DNA of 64,000 bases from Primula veris (taxonomy: Eukaryota; Streptophyta; Magnoliopsida; Ericales; Primulaceae): NCBI GenBank assembly GCA_963682055.1, contig OY821740.1, forward strand, positions 6,449,314 through 6,513,313. Direction: 5' to 3'. Positions within the stretch are counted from its first letter, which is position 1; every line of letters starts with the position of its first letter. Position numbers and translations under genes: made by a program. This document shows positions 16,701 through 30,459 of this stretch, piece by piece. Under the pieces are notes generated by a model. That model ran no database searches and was not told where the DNA came from. It saw only the letters and a program-made list of their open reading frames with translations.

Positions 16701-19310
16701 GCTGGAATTGATGCGAGTGCAAATGGAGGTTTGTGAACCTATATCCTCTCTCTAAAACGATACTTCTACATTTGTGAATGAAGATTTACTGTTGCTTGAT
16801 CCTCTATTTGAATGTTCATATGATACTCAGAGAGTTAGACTCTCAGAGAACCTCAAACATGAAATTTTAGGACAGGACTTGCAACATGGAGTACCTCGTT
16901 GAATTATTGACCATAGAAATATGACCCACTTATGATATTCATCAAACCCTAAATAGTGAGAACTAAGTAAATGGGAATAATTTACGTTATTACGAGTTTA
17001 ATTCCCCACCAACACCATGTTATGAATTTCATGAAACTTTAAATATGGAGAGCTTAATGAAAATGGGAATAATTTACATTATTACGATTTTATTTCCCCA
17101 CCTACAGCACGTTGTACATTTTATTGTAGGAACACTGACCCGTATCCTGCTTCTAAAGGTAGAGTAGAGAAAATGAGATTTGCATATAGCACTTCAGCCT
17201 TCTTCTTTTGACGGTGTCTATTTGAACTGTATAGTTGTTTATGTTTGTTTGTTTACTTAACCAGATTTCTGAAGCAATGGACGTCAGAACAAGACAAGGA
17301 CTGCTCAATGCCCTTGTTGGAAAAGTAGGCAAAAGGATGGATACTCTTCTAATCCCTTTGGAACTTCTATGTTGCATTTCACGCTCCGAGTTTCCTGACA
17401 AGAAAGCATACATAAAGTGGCAAAAAAGACAAGTAAAGCTCTTCTCTCTTCATCTTGGGTCCTCTCTGTCTTTTTACTTTACCAGAAACGCTAGGTGTGT
17501 GCGTCTCTTCTCTCTCTGTTTAAATTTAAGAACTAGCTAAATGTGTCACACACGATCCATGTGTGAAATAAAATTGATATATATATTCACTGAAAGTAAG
17601 CAAATCGATAACTGGTAATTATTTTAAATTTTGATTAATCAACTGCAAAGGAAAAATTAAATATTGGAGGTTATTTTGAGCAGTTATGAGTAACTTCTCC
17701 TTTAGTTGGAAATGGAGGTTATTTTTGCTTTTTTACAATATGGTCCCCCAAGATTGTGATAGAGAGAAACTAATGACGAGTGTATTTTGTCAATATAAGA
17801 AGTGTTTACCAATTAGTACCCAAAACTCATATAGGAAGACCAACCTGAGAGTTTCACGTGGAATTTAAAAGTTAATCTGTCATCATGGCATCATATCTTC
17901 CTTAACCTTCAATAAAGTATATATATTTATATATCGATGATATTTTGTTTGTCGTGGTTACTGGAGTATGATCTGTATAAGTTTTAAATTTGAAGTTTCT
18001 CGGGTGGCCTAAATGCTATACGTGTTGCATGTTATTACGAAGAATTGAATGAATATTAGTTTTTTCCTTTTCAATTTCAAATGTTTCCGTTTTTGTGTCA
18101 GCTCAGTTAAATTTGTTGGAGGAGGGGCTTGTTAATCATCCGGTCGTTGGCTTTGCTGAATCTGGACGCAAGGCCAATGAATTGAGGATTCTTTTGGCAC
18201 AGATAGAAGAATCTGAGGTATGCATTTATTTTCGAAAAATTTCTTAGTTATTTTATTATACAGCTTTCATGACTTTTCAGTTAAGGCTTTTATACCTTTC
18301 TTGGTTTGCTGCTCTATAAAGGTTGTACTTGTAGGTTTGGTTGTGAAGTTTTATTTGGGTAAACTGCAAATAACTCCCAGGCACTATCTTGTTTTGTACT
18401 TAAATCCCATATCGAACTTACAAATGACATAACCTTGAGCTCAAAACTCCATAATCCATATTAAACAATTCTTTTCTCAATTCCCAGTTTTGTTTTTAAA
18501 GATCTGTAGTTATAAGCAGCTGAATGCGGCTTGACACCATTTTTCCTTAAAAAAGGTAAAAAAAAAAATGGTAAAATAAATAAATGGACCCACTAACTTT
18601 TTTTCGTTTTCCACTACCTTGCATGCATATATATTGAATTTAAAAGACATTCATTGAAACAACATCCTACGTGACAGATATCGAACACTGATTTATTCCA
18701 TTTAAAAATAAATAGTCTGTAGGGGTTATTTATGTAGTAAGTAGATAGTACATGGAGGTTTATTGATACTTATCAAAGTTCATGAGTTTATTTTGCCAAA
18801 GCCCATTTTCATTGTATCAAGTGTTGGAGTTATTTTTGTTGCACACTGATGTTATATCACTCAAGGTTATAAAGAGTTACCTTTCTTCTCATACCAGGTT
18901 ATGCATTCGAATCTGGTATCAGATCCCATTATTTTTTATTTTATTTTTGCAGTCGAGCCCTATACATATTTTCAACTACACTGGACCAACTTTCCTTTCT
19001 TCCCTTTCTTGCATCCAGGGACTTCAATAAAATATTCTTTTCTTGCAATCGATCATTTTTTTCTTCTTTTTCTTCATAACACAGTTCCTTCCGTCTTCTG
19101 CGGGTGAACTACAACGAACAGAATGCTTGAGATCTCTAAGAGAGGTTGCAATTCCACTTGCAGAAAGGCCAGCTAGAGGTGATATAACAGGTGAAGTGTG
19201 CCACTGGGCAGATGGATATCACCTAAATGTCCGATTATATGAGAAACTGCTACTTAGTGTTTTTGATGTTCTTGACGAGGGAAAACTTACAGAGGTCAGT
19301 TCTCAATTGG

Positions 19311-19341
<31 letters not shown>

Positions 19342-22300
19342 GCGCGCGCGCGCACATACTGTATGCTTATATGTATATAAATAGACACACACATACTGTG
19401 TGTGTCTGTAATATATATAAATAGATATTTTGCAACATAAGCATATACTGCATTTTGCTAATAATATATGTTTGATTATGCATGGAAACATTGGAGATAT
19501 TATTTTCTTGTCTTTCCAAATATAAGTAATAATATGTAGCAAAGACGTGTTAACTATGTAGAATATTGTGCATTAGTTTTGAACATCCCACTAGAGTATA
19601 ATGGTAATAATTCTTCTCAAATGCAGGAAGTAGAAGAAATTCTAGAACTTCTGAAGTCAACTTGGCGTATTTTTGGTGTCACAGAGACCATTCACTATAC
19701 GTGTTATGCCTGGGTGTTATTTCGTCAGGTACAGTTAGTAATTAGTTATTTATGTTTGTTGGTGTTGAATTGAGATTTTTTTTTCCTTAGAAGCATCTGC
19801 GAAGTTATGAATTGCTATGTCCAAATAGTGAAATCTCTGTCTAGTGTCTTTATTTGAGTGATTTTAAATAAGTATTTATATTTTAGGTTTTAGTTTATTA
19901 ACTCTACAATCCTGCAGATGTATATTGCATACTGCTTAACTGTGTTGTGAAGGGAGAGAAACTCGACTTTTCATTTTTAAGAACTACGAAACTGCCATAA
20001 AGATAAAAATTGGCTACATTTACTTTCCAATCACTCTATGTTCGTGTTTTTTTTTGGGTTCTTTGAATCCGCATGCCAACTTAAATTTTTTGTGCATCTA
20101 GTCTAGTTTGAGTGTTCTAAATTTCTTTAACTCGTAGTAACCACACACAGTTTCTAAAAGACCTTATTTTTGTTTCCTACAATTTTAGGTTGCTAACTGG
20201 ATAAGTGTTTGCATCACAGTTTGTCGTCACAAATGAGCAAGGAATATTACAGCATGCCATTGAGCAGTTAAAGAGAATACCATTGAAGGAACAAAGGGGC
20301 CCACAAGAAAGACTACACTTGAAAAGCATGCTTTCCAGAGTTGAGTGCCCGGAAGGGATTCGAGAGTTAACTTTCCTGCAATCCTTTCTCTCTCCTATCA
20401 GAAGATGGGTTGACAAGCAGTTGGGAGACTACCACCTGCACTTTTCTGAGGTTGATATTTGTCTTTATCCATTTTTTTTAACACAATGTGTCTTTTCATT
20501 CTTGTGTCCTTTTGTTTTAAAGATTGTGTTCCTTTTAACTAATCTGTTTTCTTAAAAAGTTTGTATGTTTTACAATTCTAAGGCCTTTTGATTAATATAA
20601 AGTATAACTATTTCTCTGATAAAAGTAACTTATCTCCTTCCTTTTAGGTGAATCATTGATCTAATGTTTATCAATTAAATTTTAATGTTTCATTTCAAAA
20701 AAAATGTATCAGATTTGGGAGTAGATTTGTTATCCTACATCACGATTCACGTACCACATAGACTGGTTCGCGTTTGTTTCCAACGGTTACTCACTGTTTA
20801 ATACAATTTATCATGTGGACGACTTTTTTGGAAGTTATGATCATATTTGAGATATGAACAACCGAGAAAATACGTTAAAAGAAGTAATTTTGAAAGGGGT
20901 AAAATACTTGTAACATTCATCCTCACATTTTAAAAAGTTTAACACTGGTGGCACATTTCTAAGCTTTTTATATAGATTCTTACATTTTAGAAATCTGATC
21001 TATTTGTGTCTTATATTTTCTGTTTAAATTTTCTCTTGCATTATTGTGCATCTGAAGCCAAAATATTCTTTAGCATGCTCATTTATTGTAAATTATGACC
21101 AAAGAGTCAAAAGGCCCCAATACAATGGTCAATTTTTTAGGTTTTGTAACTTTGTCTAAGTTGTGCATTTACTTGATATTATGTTGATTTGCTTGATATC
21201 CAGAAGAAATATCTCCTTTGCTTAAATTCGAATTTTCTTTTGAATTGAAAGGATTTGATATGATATTCCTCGAAATATTTAGGCTATTCTCCATATTCTT
21301 TTCGTTTTTAAGACTTTGTTAAGTTTTTTTTTGCCATTTTTTCATTATCTTTTGAAACTTTCCAATTTACAGATATTCCTCTTTTTGACCCTTCTAGACT
21401 GCCTCATTTCTTTCCAAACAATAGTGGTATTACAAACATTCTAGGTAGTAACATTATTGTAATAATCTGTAGGCCTCTTCATTAATGGAGGATATCGTTA
21501 CCATTTCAATGCTTACCAGGAGGCTACTGCTTGAGGAACCAGAGCAGGTATAGATTAGACATCTTAAGAATTTACAGTCACAATATGTTCTAAATGGATG
21601 GTATATAATATCATATTAATAATTTTGTAGGCACTGGAAGGTGTTGAGGACAGAGATCAGATAGAATCATACATTGCTCTATCGATAAAGAGTGCCTTCA
21701 CGAGGGTGAGTCAATAGCTGATTGAGTAGACATCTTTGTTTTTTTACCAATATCAGATTTCAAGCTGATTAAAATAAAGTTGATATTCTTTATTTGACCA
21801 CTAGTATATTACATGAATTCCTTGATGTCTCTGTATTGATTGGATCTGGTTCTCCATATACTCATTTTTTCCTTTTTTTGTTTTGTTGGCCTTTTTATTC
21901 CTTTTTTGTTTTTTTATTTACCGCTTTTTTGGGGACATGTGATTGCATAATTACTGTTTTCTTTCCTTTTCTAGACTTTACAGGAGGTTGAGACTCTGGC
22001 CGATGCAACCAATGAACACCCTCTTGCATTACTAGCAGAACATACCAAAAAACTCTTAAAAAAAGATGCAACAATTTTTATGCCAATATTAGCCCAGAGG
22101 CATCCACAGTCATCTATTGTAGCAGCATCTCTTCTTCACAAACTTTACGGGATTAAGTTGGTAAGCTTATGGGAGATGGTTGATTTTTTTTTTTATTTGT
22201 GTGTCAATCTGACAGTAAGAGGGAGCTCAAATTTGTGTATTTTTCTTTTAGAAACCATTCATTAAAGGCGCCGAGCATCTCACTGAGGATGTCGTATCAG

Positions 22301-25300
22301 TATTTCCGGCAGCTGATAGTTTTGAGCAGTTTGTGATGGCACTAATTGTATCTGCATGTGAAGAGGGAACTGCAGAAGGTTACATCAAGAAGTTAACTTT
22401 GTACAAGGTCAGAGTGAAAGTTTCATTAAGTTGAGTGTTGAATTCTTTAAGCATTTGTTTGGTAGTGCTGATCTTCTTTCTAAGTTTTTCCTATGACACT
22501 GGAAGCTAGTCTATTTCCAAAAGAAAAACGATAATATATATAAAATCTGGGGAGAAATGGTCCATGTTATGAAGGAAAAGGAAAAACCAACTTATGGCTG
22601 AATGCCTGAAACCAACTATCTTACCTAAATTCTTATAGATGTTGGCCTTTGGAACGGAAAGATACATCAGACACTATCTAATCCTCAGGGTTTTTATTAG
22701 ATTTTAGACAAATCTATCATATTTTGTTTCCCTACACCAACGTGCAATATATTCGAGGTAGTACACTAGTCTAACCTAACGTTTATTGCTCCAACAGTAC
22801 TGTTGTTGATTTTAGTGCACAGGTTAGTATACGGGGATGATTGACCAATAAATTAGTGTACAAGAGTGACCATTACAAAAATGTTAGTGAAAGTGACTAT
22901 AAAAACGTGAGGTTTTCAGTTATTTTACATGAAATCCCTGCTGTATCTGTTTACCATTACACCAAGTTAGTGTATCATAAAAGAATGATAGGCCAGTGTA
23001 TAAAATCAAAATTTTATAAACCGGAAAGAACCCTTACAAGCTAGCAAGTATGGTGTCTAGAGAGTGTTTACCGAGTCTTCACACCATACCTTTCTGCATC
23101 TGTTTCTCAATCCAGTATTATCCCACCAAGAAAACGCACTTCTAAAGTAATGCAGTGTAATTCAGAAAAAAAGGAGTAAATTCTTATCTGCAATTTGTCG
23201 CAAAATTAGATTTGATGTAAACCCATATTCGACTGTTCATCTTCTCAGTTTCCCTCGTAGCAATGAAACACATGTTTTTTATTTTATAATCTAACAGTGC
23301 ATTTGGAGGTGGTTTAATTCCTTCTCATATACATTGTCACTTTCCATAAATTTGCAGCAGGACAGAACTGTTATCATGTGACTGTTATTGTATTCATATT
23401 ATTAATTGTCTCTTCTAATTTAGATTGAAACTACATCTGGAATGCTGGTGTTGCGCTGGGTTAATGCACAACTCGGAAGAATTTTAAGCTGGGTGGAGCG
23501 AGCTATCCAGCAAGAGGTAATTTGTTTGTTTATTTGATAAAGATATTTTCCATTATTGTGTTTTTCATTTTCATTTTTCTCATTCATGTTTGGTTCATGT
23601 CCTTATTGTGTGGCTTTCTCTGAATATATACGTATATACACCCTTAATTATGCAAACTCTTCGAATATATGGGGAAAAAAGGTTGTTTGGAGGGAGGCAT
23701 TTATTCATGAAAGAATTGTTGATTTTATTTTTATTTATTTTAAGTTTTACCACTTCCGGATGCCGTATTTTTTAGCCAAACAAGTGCAATTCATTAGTTT
23801 TAATTGGGTAGCGGTGGGACTTGAACCCAGGATCTTTGCGTGCTCTGATACCATGCTGAGGTTCATAGCTTGCCCACCAAAAGGCCAAGTAGATGTCAGA
23901 CAAATTTAAATTCTTAACAATCCCATGCACCTTTTTTTAGGGGTACTTCAAAGTGAGCTGGACCTGTAATTGCATGCCTAATGGTTGCCTCTTTTGTATC
24001 TCTTTTTAACTTAAGCAATTCTAAATTTCTTTTATGTATTGATGTAAGTGGCATTTTGCAGCATTGGGAGCCAATATCTCTGCAACAGCGACATGGGAGT
24101 TCAATTGTTGAAGTTTTCAGAATTGTGGAAGAGGTGCTCAGATGCTATATTTCTTTACTTTTTTTCTATTTCACAGTTATTCAAGTAGTTATATTTTTGG
24201 TGCCATAATAACAAGTCAATAGCGAGGTCGCAACAATGAAATTAAAGGAAAAAGTGTCCGTTATGCTATCTCTGAGCAGCGTGCATCTTTAGCATGAAAG
24301 CATTTTCGAAGATTCAGAACACAATGCTTCTGAAAAAGTGCTAATAAATATCTCTGCCTAGCTAGGCACCTTTCGAAAGACGTGGCGTTAAAATTATGTT
24401 TGAAACTGGTACTTTGTGGTCATGTTAACATACTTTTAATTCCTCAAAACAACTATAAACAAATTGATTTGTTGGGGATCGAATTCTAATGCATTATATG
24501 CTTTTCTGCTGTGGTTGGTTGCAGACGGTTGATCAGTTTTTTGCTCTGAAGGTCCCAATGCGGTTGGGAGAATTGAATAGCCTGTTTCGCGGCATTGATA
24601 ATGCGTTTCAAGTTTATTCAAAGCATATTGTTGATAAATTAGGTACAGATTTTTCTCCAGATGGTTCTTTACACAGCTGAAATTCATGAATTTAAAATCT
24701 AGTAATTAGTAATTAGCATGTAGACATTTTCTAGCAGGAGGGTTTGCATTAGTACGAGCACAACCGTGTTAAAGAGTCGTTCATAGTGCCTTCTTCGTCA
24801 GTGTTATAAAATGTGCAGACTGCTTTGAAACCATCTTGCTTGTTGTGCTTCTTTGAAAATTGTGTTCACAGTGGCAAACAATCATATTTTTTGTCAGCGG
24901 TCTAGTATGAAGAAGCTGAATTGGCGTTGCTTTTCTTCTCGCTTTTTCTCGTGTTTGCAAAATTAGATTGCACTATTTGGTTTTGAGTAGACCATGTACA
25001 TTTACGTTGGTCCGTCCACTAGGGTGTTAGAAAATTGTTCGATTTTTTGTGGGTGTGCTACCTGAGATAGAGGGGAGTGCGTTAATGCCCTTTTTAGGTG
25101 GAAGATTTGGAGGTAGGGCCGTAGGGATGAGTGGGTGTACCATTTGTGTAAATATAACACTTAATTAAAAATTCCCAATTTTTATTAACACACAAATTGT
25201 ACTGATAAATGATCTGTTAATTTTCTGAATGTAATACTGCAGCGAACAAAGAAGATTTAATTCCACCTGTTCCTGTCCTTACACGATTCAGAAGAGAATC

Positions 25301-28300
25301 TGGGTTAAAGTCGTTTGTTAAGAAGGAACTGATTGAAACCAGGTTGTCTAGTGTGCGGATGTCAACCGAAATTGATGTTCTCACAACATCAACACTCTGT
25401 GTTCAGTTAAATACGCTTTATGTAAGTAAACTCATGCCTCTTGCCTTCACATTCAAATTTTGTCACTTCATTTCTTTAGTCCCGCTCCTTATATGTATAT
25501 ACCACTGTGATTGGTAGCCGAGTGGCATAAAGAAATCCTGTGGTTTGGGACTATGTATAATTTTTTAAGAGCTAATAATATGTCTCAGTATTTTGCACTC
25601 AAATTGTGTGTACTTTCTATTTTACATTGGTTTTAGGTTCAATTTGTTACCTTCTATTCTAATGATGTTGATATTATTGGTGTAACAGTACGCAATAACT
25701 CAGTTGAACAAGTTAGAAGATAGCATCTGGGAGCGGTGGACAAAGAAAAAACCACAAGATAAGTCAGTAAGTATGTATCGTTACCTCTCCTCACTATACC
25801 CTAAGAGCTACTTTTATCTACCAATAACCTTTAAGAATAAACAGTTACTACAAGGGTGTTCACTAGCTTCCTGATCGATTTTAATGCTGCTTGTAAGGTC
25901 ACAGTATAATCTTTAATCTATTATGTTATCATATGTCACATTTCAACAGGGTTGAAACACTGAAATTACAACACTAAATGCACATGTTCAATTTGATATA
26001 ATGGATCAGCTGCTTCGTTGTATTTTTACACATTCCATCCAATAAAATCATACTGTTCTTTTTATTTTCTAGTCAAGATGACGATGCTCTTTTATGTTTG
26101 GAATCCATAATTTTCCTATTATTATTGTTTCTTTCTGCTCGTGAGTTTGATTAAGTATTCTCCATTAAGTCTATATTTTTTTCCATGTTATACCTGACAA
26201 GAATTTCTCATCATGAAACCCTTGCTTGTTGATATATCTAGTTGGTATGATTTTTACAAATATACTTTTTTCTCCTTAAGAGCTTGCATGATCTCACTTC
26301 TTTTGTTAACTATAAAGTTCTCAAAATCAGCTTTATAGTTATGAAAATGTACGAACCAGATGATGGCCGGGTAAAGCATCAGCCTAGCAGGATTTGTGAT
26401 AATATAATCCTCCTTTTTTTTTGTTTAATCTAAACTATAAATTCCTAGTCTCCTATTTCTGTTGAACAAAAATATCGATACACTGGAGTTGTCAGGATAA
26501 GTTTTTTTTTGTTTTGATTTCTACTCGGAAGTATTATGATTTATGAGAGCCATCTTTTGTACTATCATTGTCCATCATAAGCCAACAATTGCTGTTTTTT
26601 GGCATTTCTGTGTTCCAAATCTTGCTATTTGGATTTTCTTTCTTTGTTTTTTTTTATTAAGATGATAGATTTATTTATTTCTGAGGTCAAAACAATCGAC
26701 TCCAACTGTCCTAGCACCATGCATCTTGTACATTTCTTTAAACATTGCGTTTATTTTCATTATTTTATAAAATCATCCACATTTAAAGTCTGGATAAGTA
26801 ATTTTTCTTTACTATCCGTTAATACCCCTGTCCAACCACAGAGCGATCCATTGACGAGCATCCAAAAAGTTCCATGCAGAAGGATACATTCGACGGAAGT
26901 AGAAAAGATATTAATGCAGCTATTGACCGTATTTGTGAATTTACAGGTGATCATTCTTTTTCTCTTGGCAAGTGACTATCATTAAACACAATTTTGTCCA
27001 CTCGGTTACGTGTTTTCATAATCGTGTAGGAACTAAAATTGTTTTCTGGGATCTGAGGGAGCCATTCCTTGACAACCTATACAAGCCAAGTGTCTTCCAG
27101 TCCAGGATGGAGGTGCTAATCGAACCCCTTGACGTGGTATGATCTTTAGAAAAAAACGCCCTTTGTTCTTTTTGTTTGGTAAATGCTATAACTCCCATGC
27201 ATCATGGGCATTTTGAGATAACGATATTTACTTGAGTAATACTATATGCACAGAATAGTGTACAGAATGACTAATTAAATAGGAGAAAAGTCAAACTGGA
27301 CCCTACCACTATTTACATATCACCTATTATTGTATTTCACATACCCATTCTGTGCGTATGCTGTGCAACTCACTCTGTGCATCATTTCTCTATTTACTTG
27401 ATGACAAGCAATTTCCCCCCACAGAATATCTATATATGCAAAGATCTCCTGTTATCAATATCAACTGCCATAACTTTGCGTTTGATGTCCTGTTTTGAAT
27501 ATTTTTTTATTTTGATTCATGTATTTGTCTATCACCATGTATATAAGATAGCGATTAAGAACAAATTAATTAGATTACTTTTATGCAAAAAGATATATTA
27601 GAGCAAAAACAGCAACTTAAAAGAATGGCCTCAACAGCATTCGGCTGCTTCCGGTGTATTTATGAATAGAACTATCTAAGACGGACTATCGAGCAAAAAA
27701 TATATCATTTTAAAGATATGTATTCGATTGCAAAATATGAACAGTATGTGGGGGTTGAATGCAAGTTACGGAAGTACATGGGGTTTATTTGCAATATACG
27801 CATGACTCATGGTGGGTGTTGCAGTTTACTCTTTTCTTTTCTCCGTTTTTGTATTTTCAAAAGGTAACATGCTCAATTACATTATCAACTTATATCTTAA
27901 ACCGTTCCCCTTTCTGCAGGCACTAAATCAATTATGCGATGTAATAATGGACCCACTTAGAGATCGTGTTGTTACAGGTCTCCTTCAGGCATCTTTGGTT
28001 AGTCATTTTTTTCCCTTATTCATATTTCGGCATTTTATAATCTTAAATCTATTCAGCAATATGAAACTAATTTAATTTTCAGGATGGGTTACTTCGTGTT
28101 ATACTTGATGGAGGCTCATCACGTATTTTCTCCACTGCTGATGCTAAGTTTCTGGAAGAAGATGTTGAAGTGTTAAAGGTAACAGTTGTTTTCCTTTGAA
28201 TCGTCATCATTTTGTAAAGGGGAAATGTTGTGTCCCTGGAATTCGAGTAAACCAAATAGAAAAAAGATAAAATTAAGTGTTGTATTTTAATCTTGTTACT

Positions 28301-29364
28301 CACGGTTGTATAGATTTGTTATTTTATTTTTCTCTTGTTCAAGTATCGGTGCAAGAACATAAGGTAAGTGAAAGAAAAAATAAAAGAGAAAGATAAAAGC
28401 ATGAGTGGTCTGCATATTATTTTTTGTTATTATAATTTTTTTCTGTTTTAATTCAAAGTTATATCTTGGCGGTTAAAGATTGTGGAGGGTAATTAAGGCC
28501 GAAGTTCGACAGCCTCAAAGGACTAAAAGAGTAACCATTAAATTTTCCCTCACATATAGTAAAGCAAAGATATATAAAATGCTTAAGAGTTTCAATGTCA
28601 CATTGTTACCCCAAGAAGGAATCTGCTGAAATCCTTCCATTGTAGTATCGTATTATTTCAGCATCTGAAAATTAAAGACGCCGTGTGTATATTCATTACT
28701 TCTATTCAGTAAAATTAGGACGAATCAGTATGCCATCTTTCAGATGAATTTGCAATTAATACCCTAATGCTCATTTGCTGTTTTCTTTTTTGGTTAATGG
28801 TACAAGCACAACACAAGCTCTCTCTCTTGTTGATTTTTCATCTGAAATGTTTAAAACTACAGGAGTTCTTTATTTCTGGAGGAGATGGACTTCCTCGTGG
28901 AGTAGTTGAAAATCAAGTTGAACGTGTGCGGCAGGTGGTCAAGTTACTTGGCTACGAGGTCAGTACTTAACATGCTCTCTCTCTCTCTCTCAGTATACAC
29001 CGTCTTTTTAACACTGGTGGTTCCTGTTATTTGACAACTCCTTGAGGTCTTAGTATTTTCAGTGTTTAAATAAAACAATGTTGAGTTGTCAATCACCGAC
29101 ATATGCTTGGATAATGATTTTGTATATTTGGCAATGTTTAGAAACAAAACTAATTTGTTAAGCTAATTATTCAAATTTTCTGGTGTGCAGACGAGGGAAT
29201 TGATTGACGACTTGAAATCTTCAAGCGGACTAGAAATGCAGGGGGCAAAAACTAAATTGGGTGCTGATACAAAGACATTGCTAAGGATATTATGTCACAG
29301 AGGCGACTCGGAGGCTTCTCAATTCCTCAAAAAGCAGTACAAAATACCCAAATCGGTTGCTTAA
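13798..29364 (+). CDS. PATROL1: PATROL1-type MUN-domain (Munc13-like, DUF810) protein
   Basis: Twenty-six exons: 13798-13805, 13902-14077, 15036-15100, 15641-15986, 16385-16451, 16575-16728, 17265-17432, 18107-18217, 19085-19294, 19627-19728, 20220-20450, 21473-21547, 21631-21705, 21975-22160, 22252-22407, 23424-23516, 24062-24133, 24525-24642, 25243-25421, 25689-25770, 26842-26946, 27030-27136, 27920-27997, 28083-28178, 28863-28958, 29191-29364. The sum is 3330 nt, 1109 aa, close to Arabidopsis PATROL1 (about 1100 aa). That protein tethers vesicles and delivers the AHA1 proton pump to the plasma membrane during stomatal opening. Hallmarks are the N-terminal RYRRDRRILLDFIL and MPPGAVSLDDVDLDQVSVDF, and later GQLGRILSWVERA-type MHD1 text, VEVFRIVEE, FALKVPMR and FFISGGDGLPRGVVENQV. 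The 8-nt first exon (MEE) was chosen because GA|GTAAGT joins in frame. The S/P-rich acidic segment in exon 4 is the variable linker. Confidence 0.96.
14245..14641. mobile_element. hAT-like fold-back MITE in PATROL1 intron 2
   Basis: The left end AAGGCCGCGTTTGGCATTG and the right end, reverse-complemented AGGCCTGTTTGGCAACTG, form terminal inverted repeats. Poly-A/T and AAAAGC-rich arms continue the inversion inwards. Non-coding, about 400 bp. GGCC-TTTGGC ends are common on hAT-type MITEs; the class is inferred. Confidence 0.55.
14829..14846. repeat. (AT)n microsatellite in PATROL1 intron 2
   Basis: About nine AT dinucleotides in a row, preceded by a GGGCCGGGATTC segment. Confidence 0.8.
19314..19356. 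repeat. Compound (CA)n(CG)n microsatellite in PATROL1 intron 9
   Basis: About 14 CA units run straight into six CG units. It starts about 20 bp after the exon 9 donor (19295). A second short CACACA and TGTGTG pair follows at 19384-19408. The strictly alternating purine-pyrimidine run with a CG core is the classic sequence able to adopt Z-DNA. Confidence 0.9.
23775..23900 (-). repeat. tRNA-like / retroelement scrap in PATROL1 intron 16
   Basis: Read on the minus strand it contains CATGGTATCAGAGC, the primer-binding motif complementary to initiator tRNA-Met, followed by GGGTTCAAGTCCCACC, which resembles a Pol III B box. This could be a tRNA-derived SINE piece or the PBS region of an LTR element. 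No full element is seen around it. Confidence 0.4.
26345..26420 (+). repeat. 75-bp dispersed repeat, copy 1 (PATROL1 intron 20)
   Basis: It carries GAACCAGATGATGG, GGTAAAGCATCAGCCTA, CAGG and TTTGTGATAATATAATCC followed by poly-T. A close copy in the same orientation lies at 32998-33073. Non-coding; probably the end of an unidentified transposon. Confidence 0.7.
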
Positions 29365-30391
29365 ATCTTTGCAATGAGGGGACAAAGTCGCATAAGCTGG
29401 GATAAATTACTTTTGCTGAGATATACTTCTTATATAGGTTATGAAAAGATGTTATTCTTTAAATTTATATCATAATCATGGAAGGGAGTTTCCCTTTATC
29501 TTCTCTTGTTGTATCTGTTTTTATATTTTCTTTCTGAGTACGAAACAAGTGATAGGTTTCTGATCTTTATGTCGTTGTAATGGTATATTTTGTAAATGAA
29601 CAATTTTTCAATGAGTTTAGCCTGATAAGACAATACACTGTGTATCATATCTTATGAGTGTGTACGTGGTACTCATTGATAATTTTCTATAAAAGACAAG
29701 GACCATAAATATTAAATAGAAGAGAATAGTAGGCATAAATAAAATATTAATAAAAGATCAGTTAAGTGAATTAATACTTTATTTGATTTGAAAGGGAAAC
29801 TATTAAATTCCTTCAGTTTTATGTTCCACAATTCACAGAATCACAGGTCCATCTAAACTTATCTTTTTGTCATCTCCAGTTTAGTAACTAGAAAAGTAAA
29901 CAACCAAAACCCTCCCTTGAAATGTTCTCATTTTTTATTATTATTAATATTCTACAATGTCCGATTTGATATGATTAACCATGGCCGGTTTTTAAGTTGT
30001 TTAATCAGTAAGTTAATTGGTTTCATCACTTCGGTTTTGACAGCCGTTTTTATACATCAGTTTCGTCTATTTTTCCTAAAATCAGAAGCTAAATTAAAAT
30101 TCCACCAATATTTTCATCTTCGGTTTCTTTCAACATGGCAAACCGTAAATCTGAGGTTATAACTTATAACCCGAAGTAATGTGAGCAGTTTGCAAACTAC
30201 GAAACTAGTGTTGAAACTAAAAATATATGGATTCGATTTTATAAAATATTAGAACTACATAGGAAAAATTGCTAATCATTCATAATAAAAGGATTCACTT
30301 GCATTTTCACCAAAATTGAAAAAACCCCGATTCTCAAACTGTCAAACAAAGCTTATAAACCCTTTGAGGAGCCTCCTTAAACCTCTCTCTG

Positions 30392-30426
<35 letters not shown>

Positions 30427-30459
30427 TGCGCACACGTGTATGGTTTTTGAACCTTTTCT
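29365..30459. other. Spacer between PATROL1 and the PPR gene
   Basis: The first 250 bp are probably the PATROL1 3' UTR (T-rich, with AATAAA-like motifs further on). I see no gene or structured repeat in 29650-30380. The last 80 bp carry a (CT)n(TA)n tract before the PPR start. Confidence 0.5.
30383..30428 (+). repeat. Compound (CT)n(TA)n tract upstream of the PPR start codon
   Basis: About ten CT units run into about ten TA units, ending 32 bp before the ATG. The same compound tract precedes the THA8-like PPR gene at 44966-45002. The TA part could act as a TATA region; this is inference. Confidence 0.8.

Noticed and set aside
23556..23909. 117-codon open frame in PATROL1 intron 16
   Set aside because: The T-rich, low-complexity translation ends in the retroelement/tRNA-like scrap and has no homologue that I recognise.
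24436..24687. Minus-strand open frame in PATROL1 exon 18 region
   Set aside because: It is a shadow of the real plus-strand exon 24525-24642.
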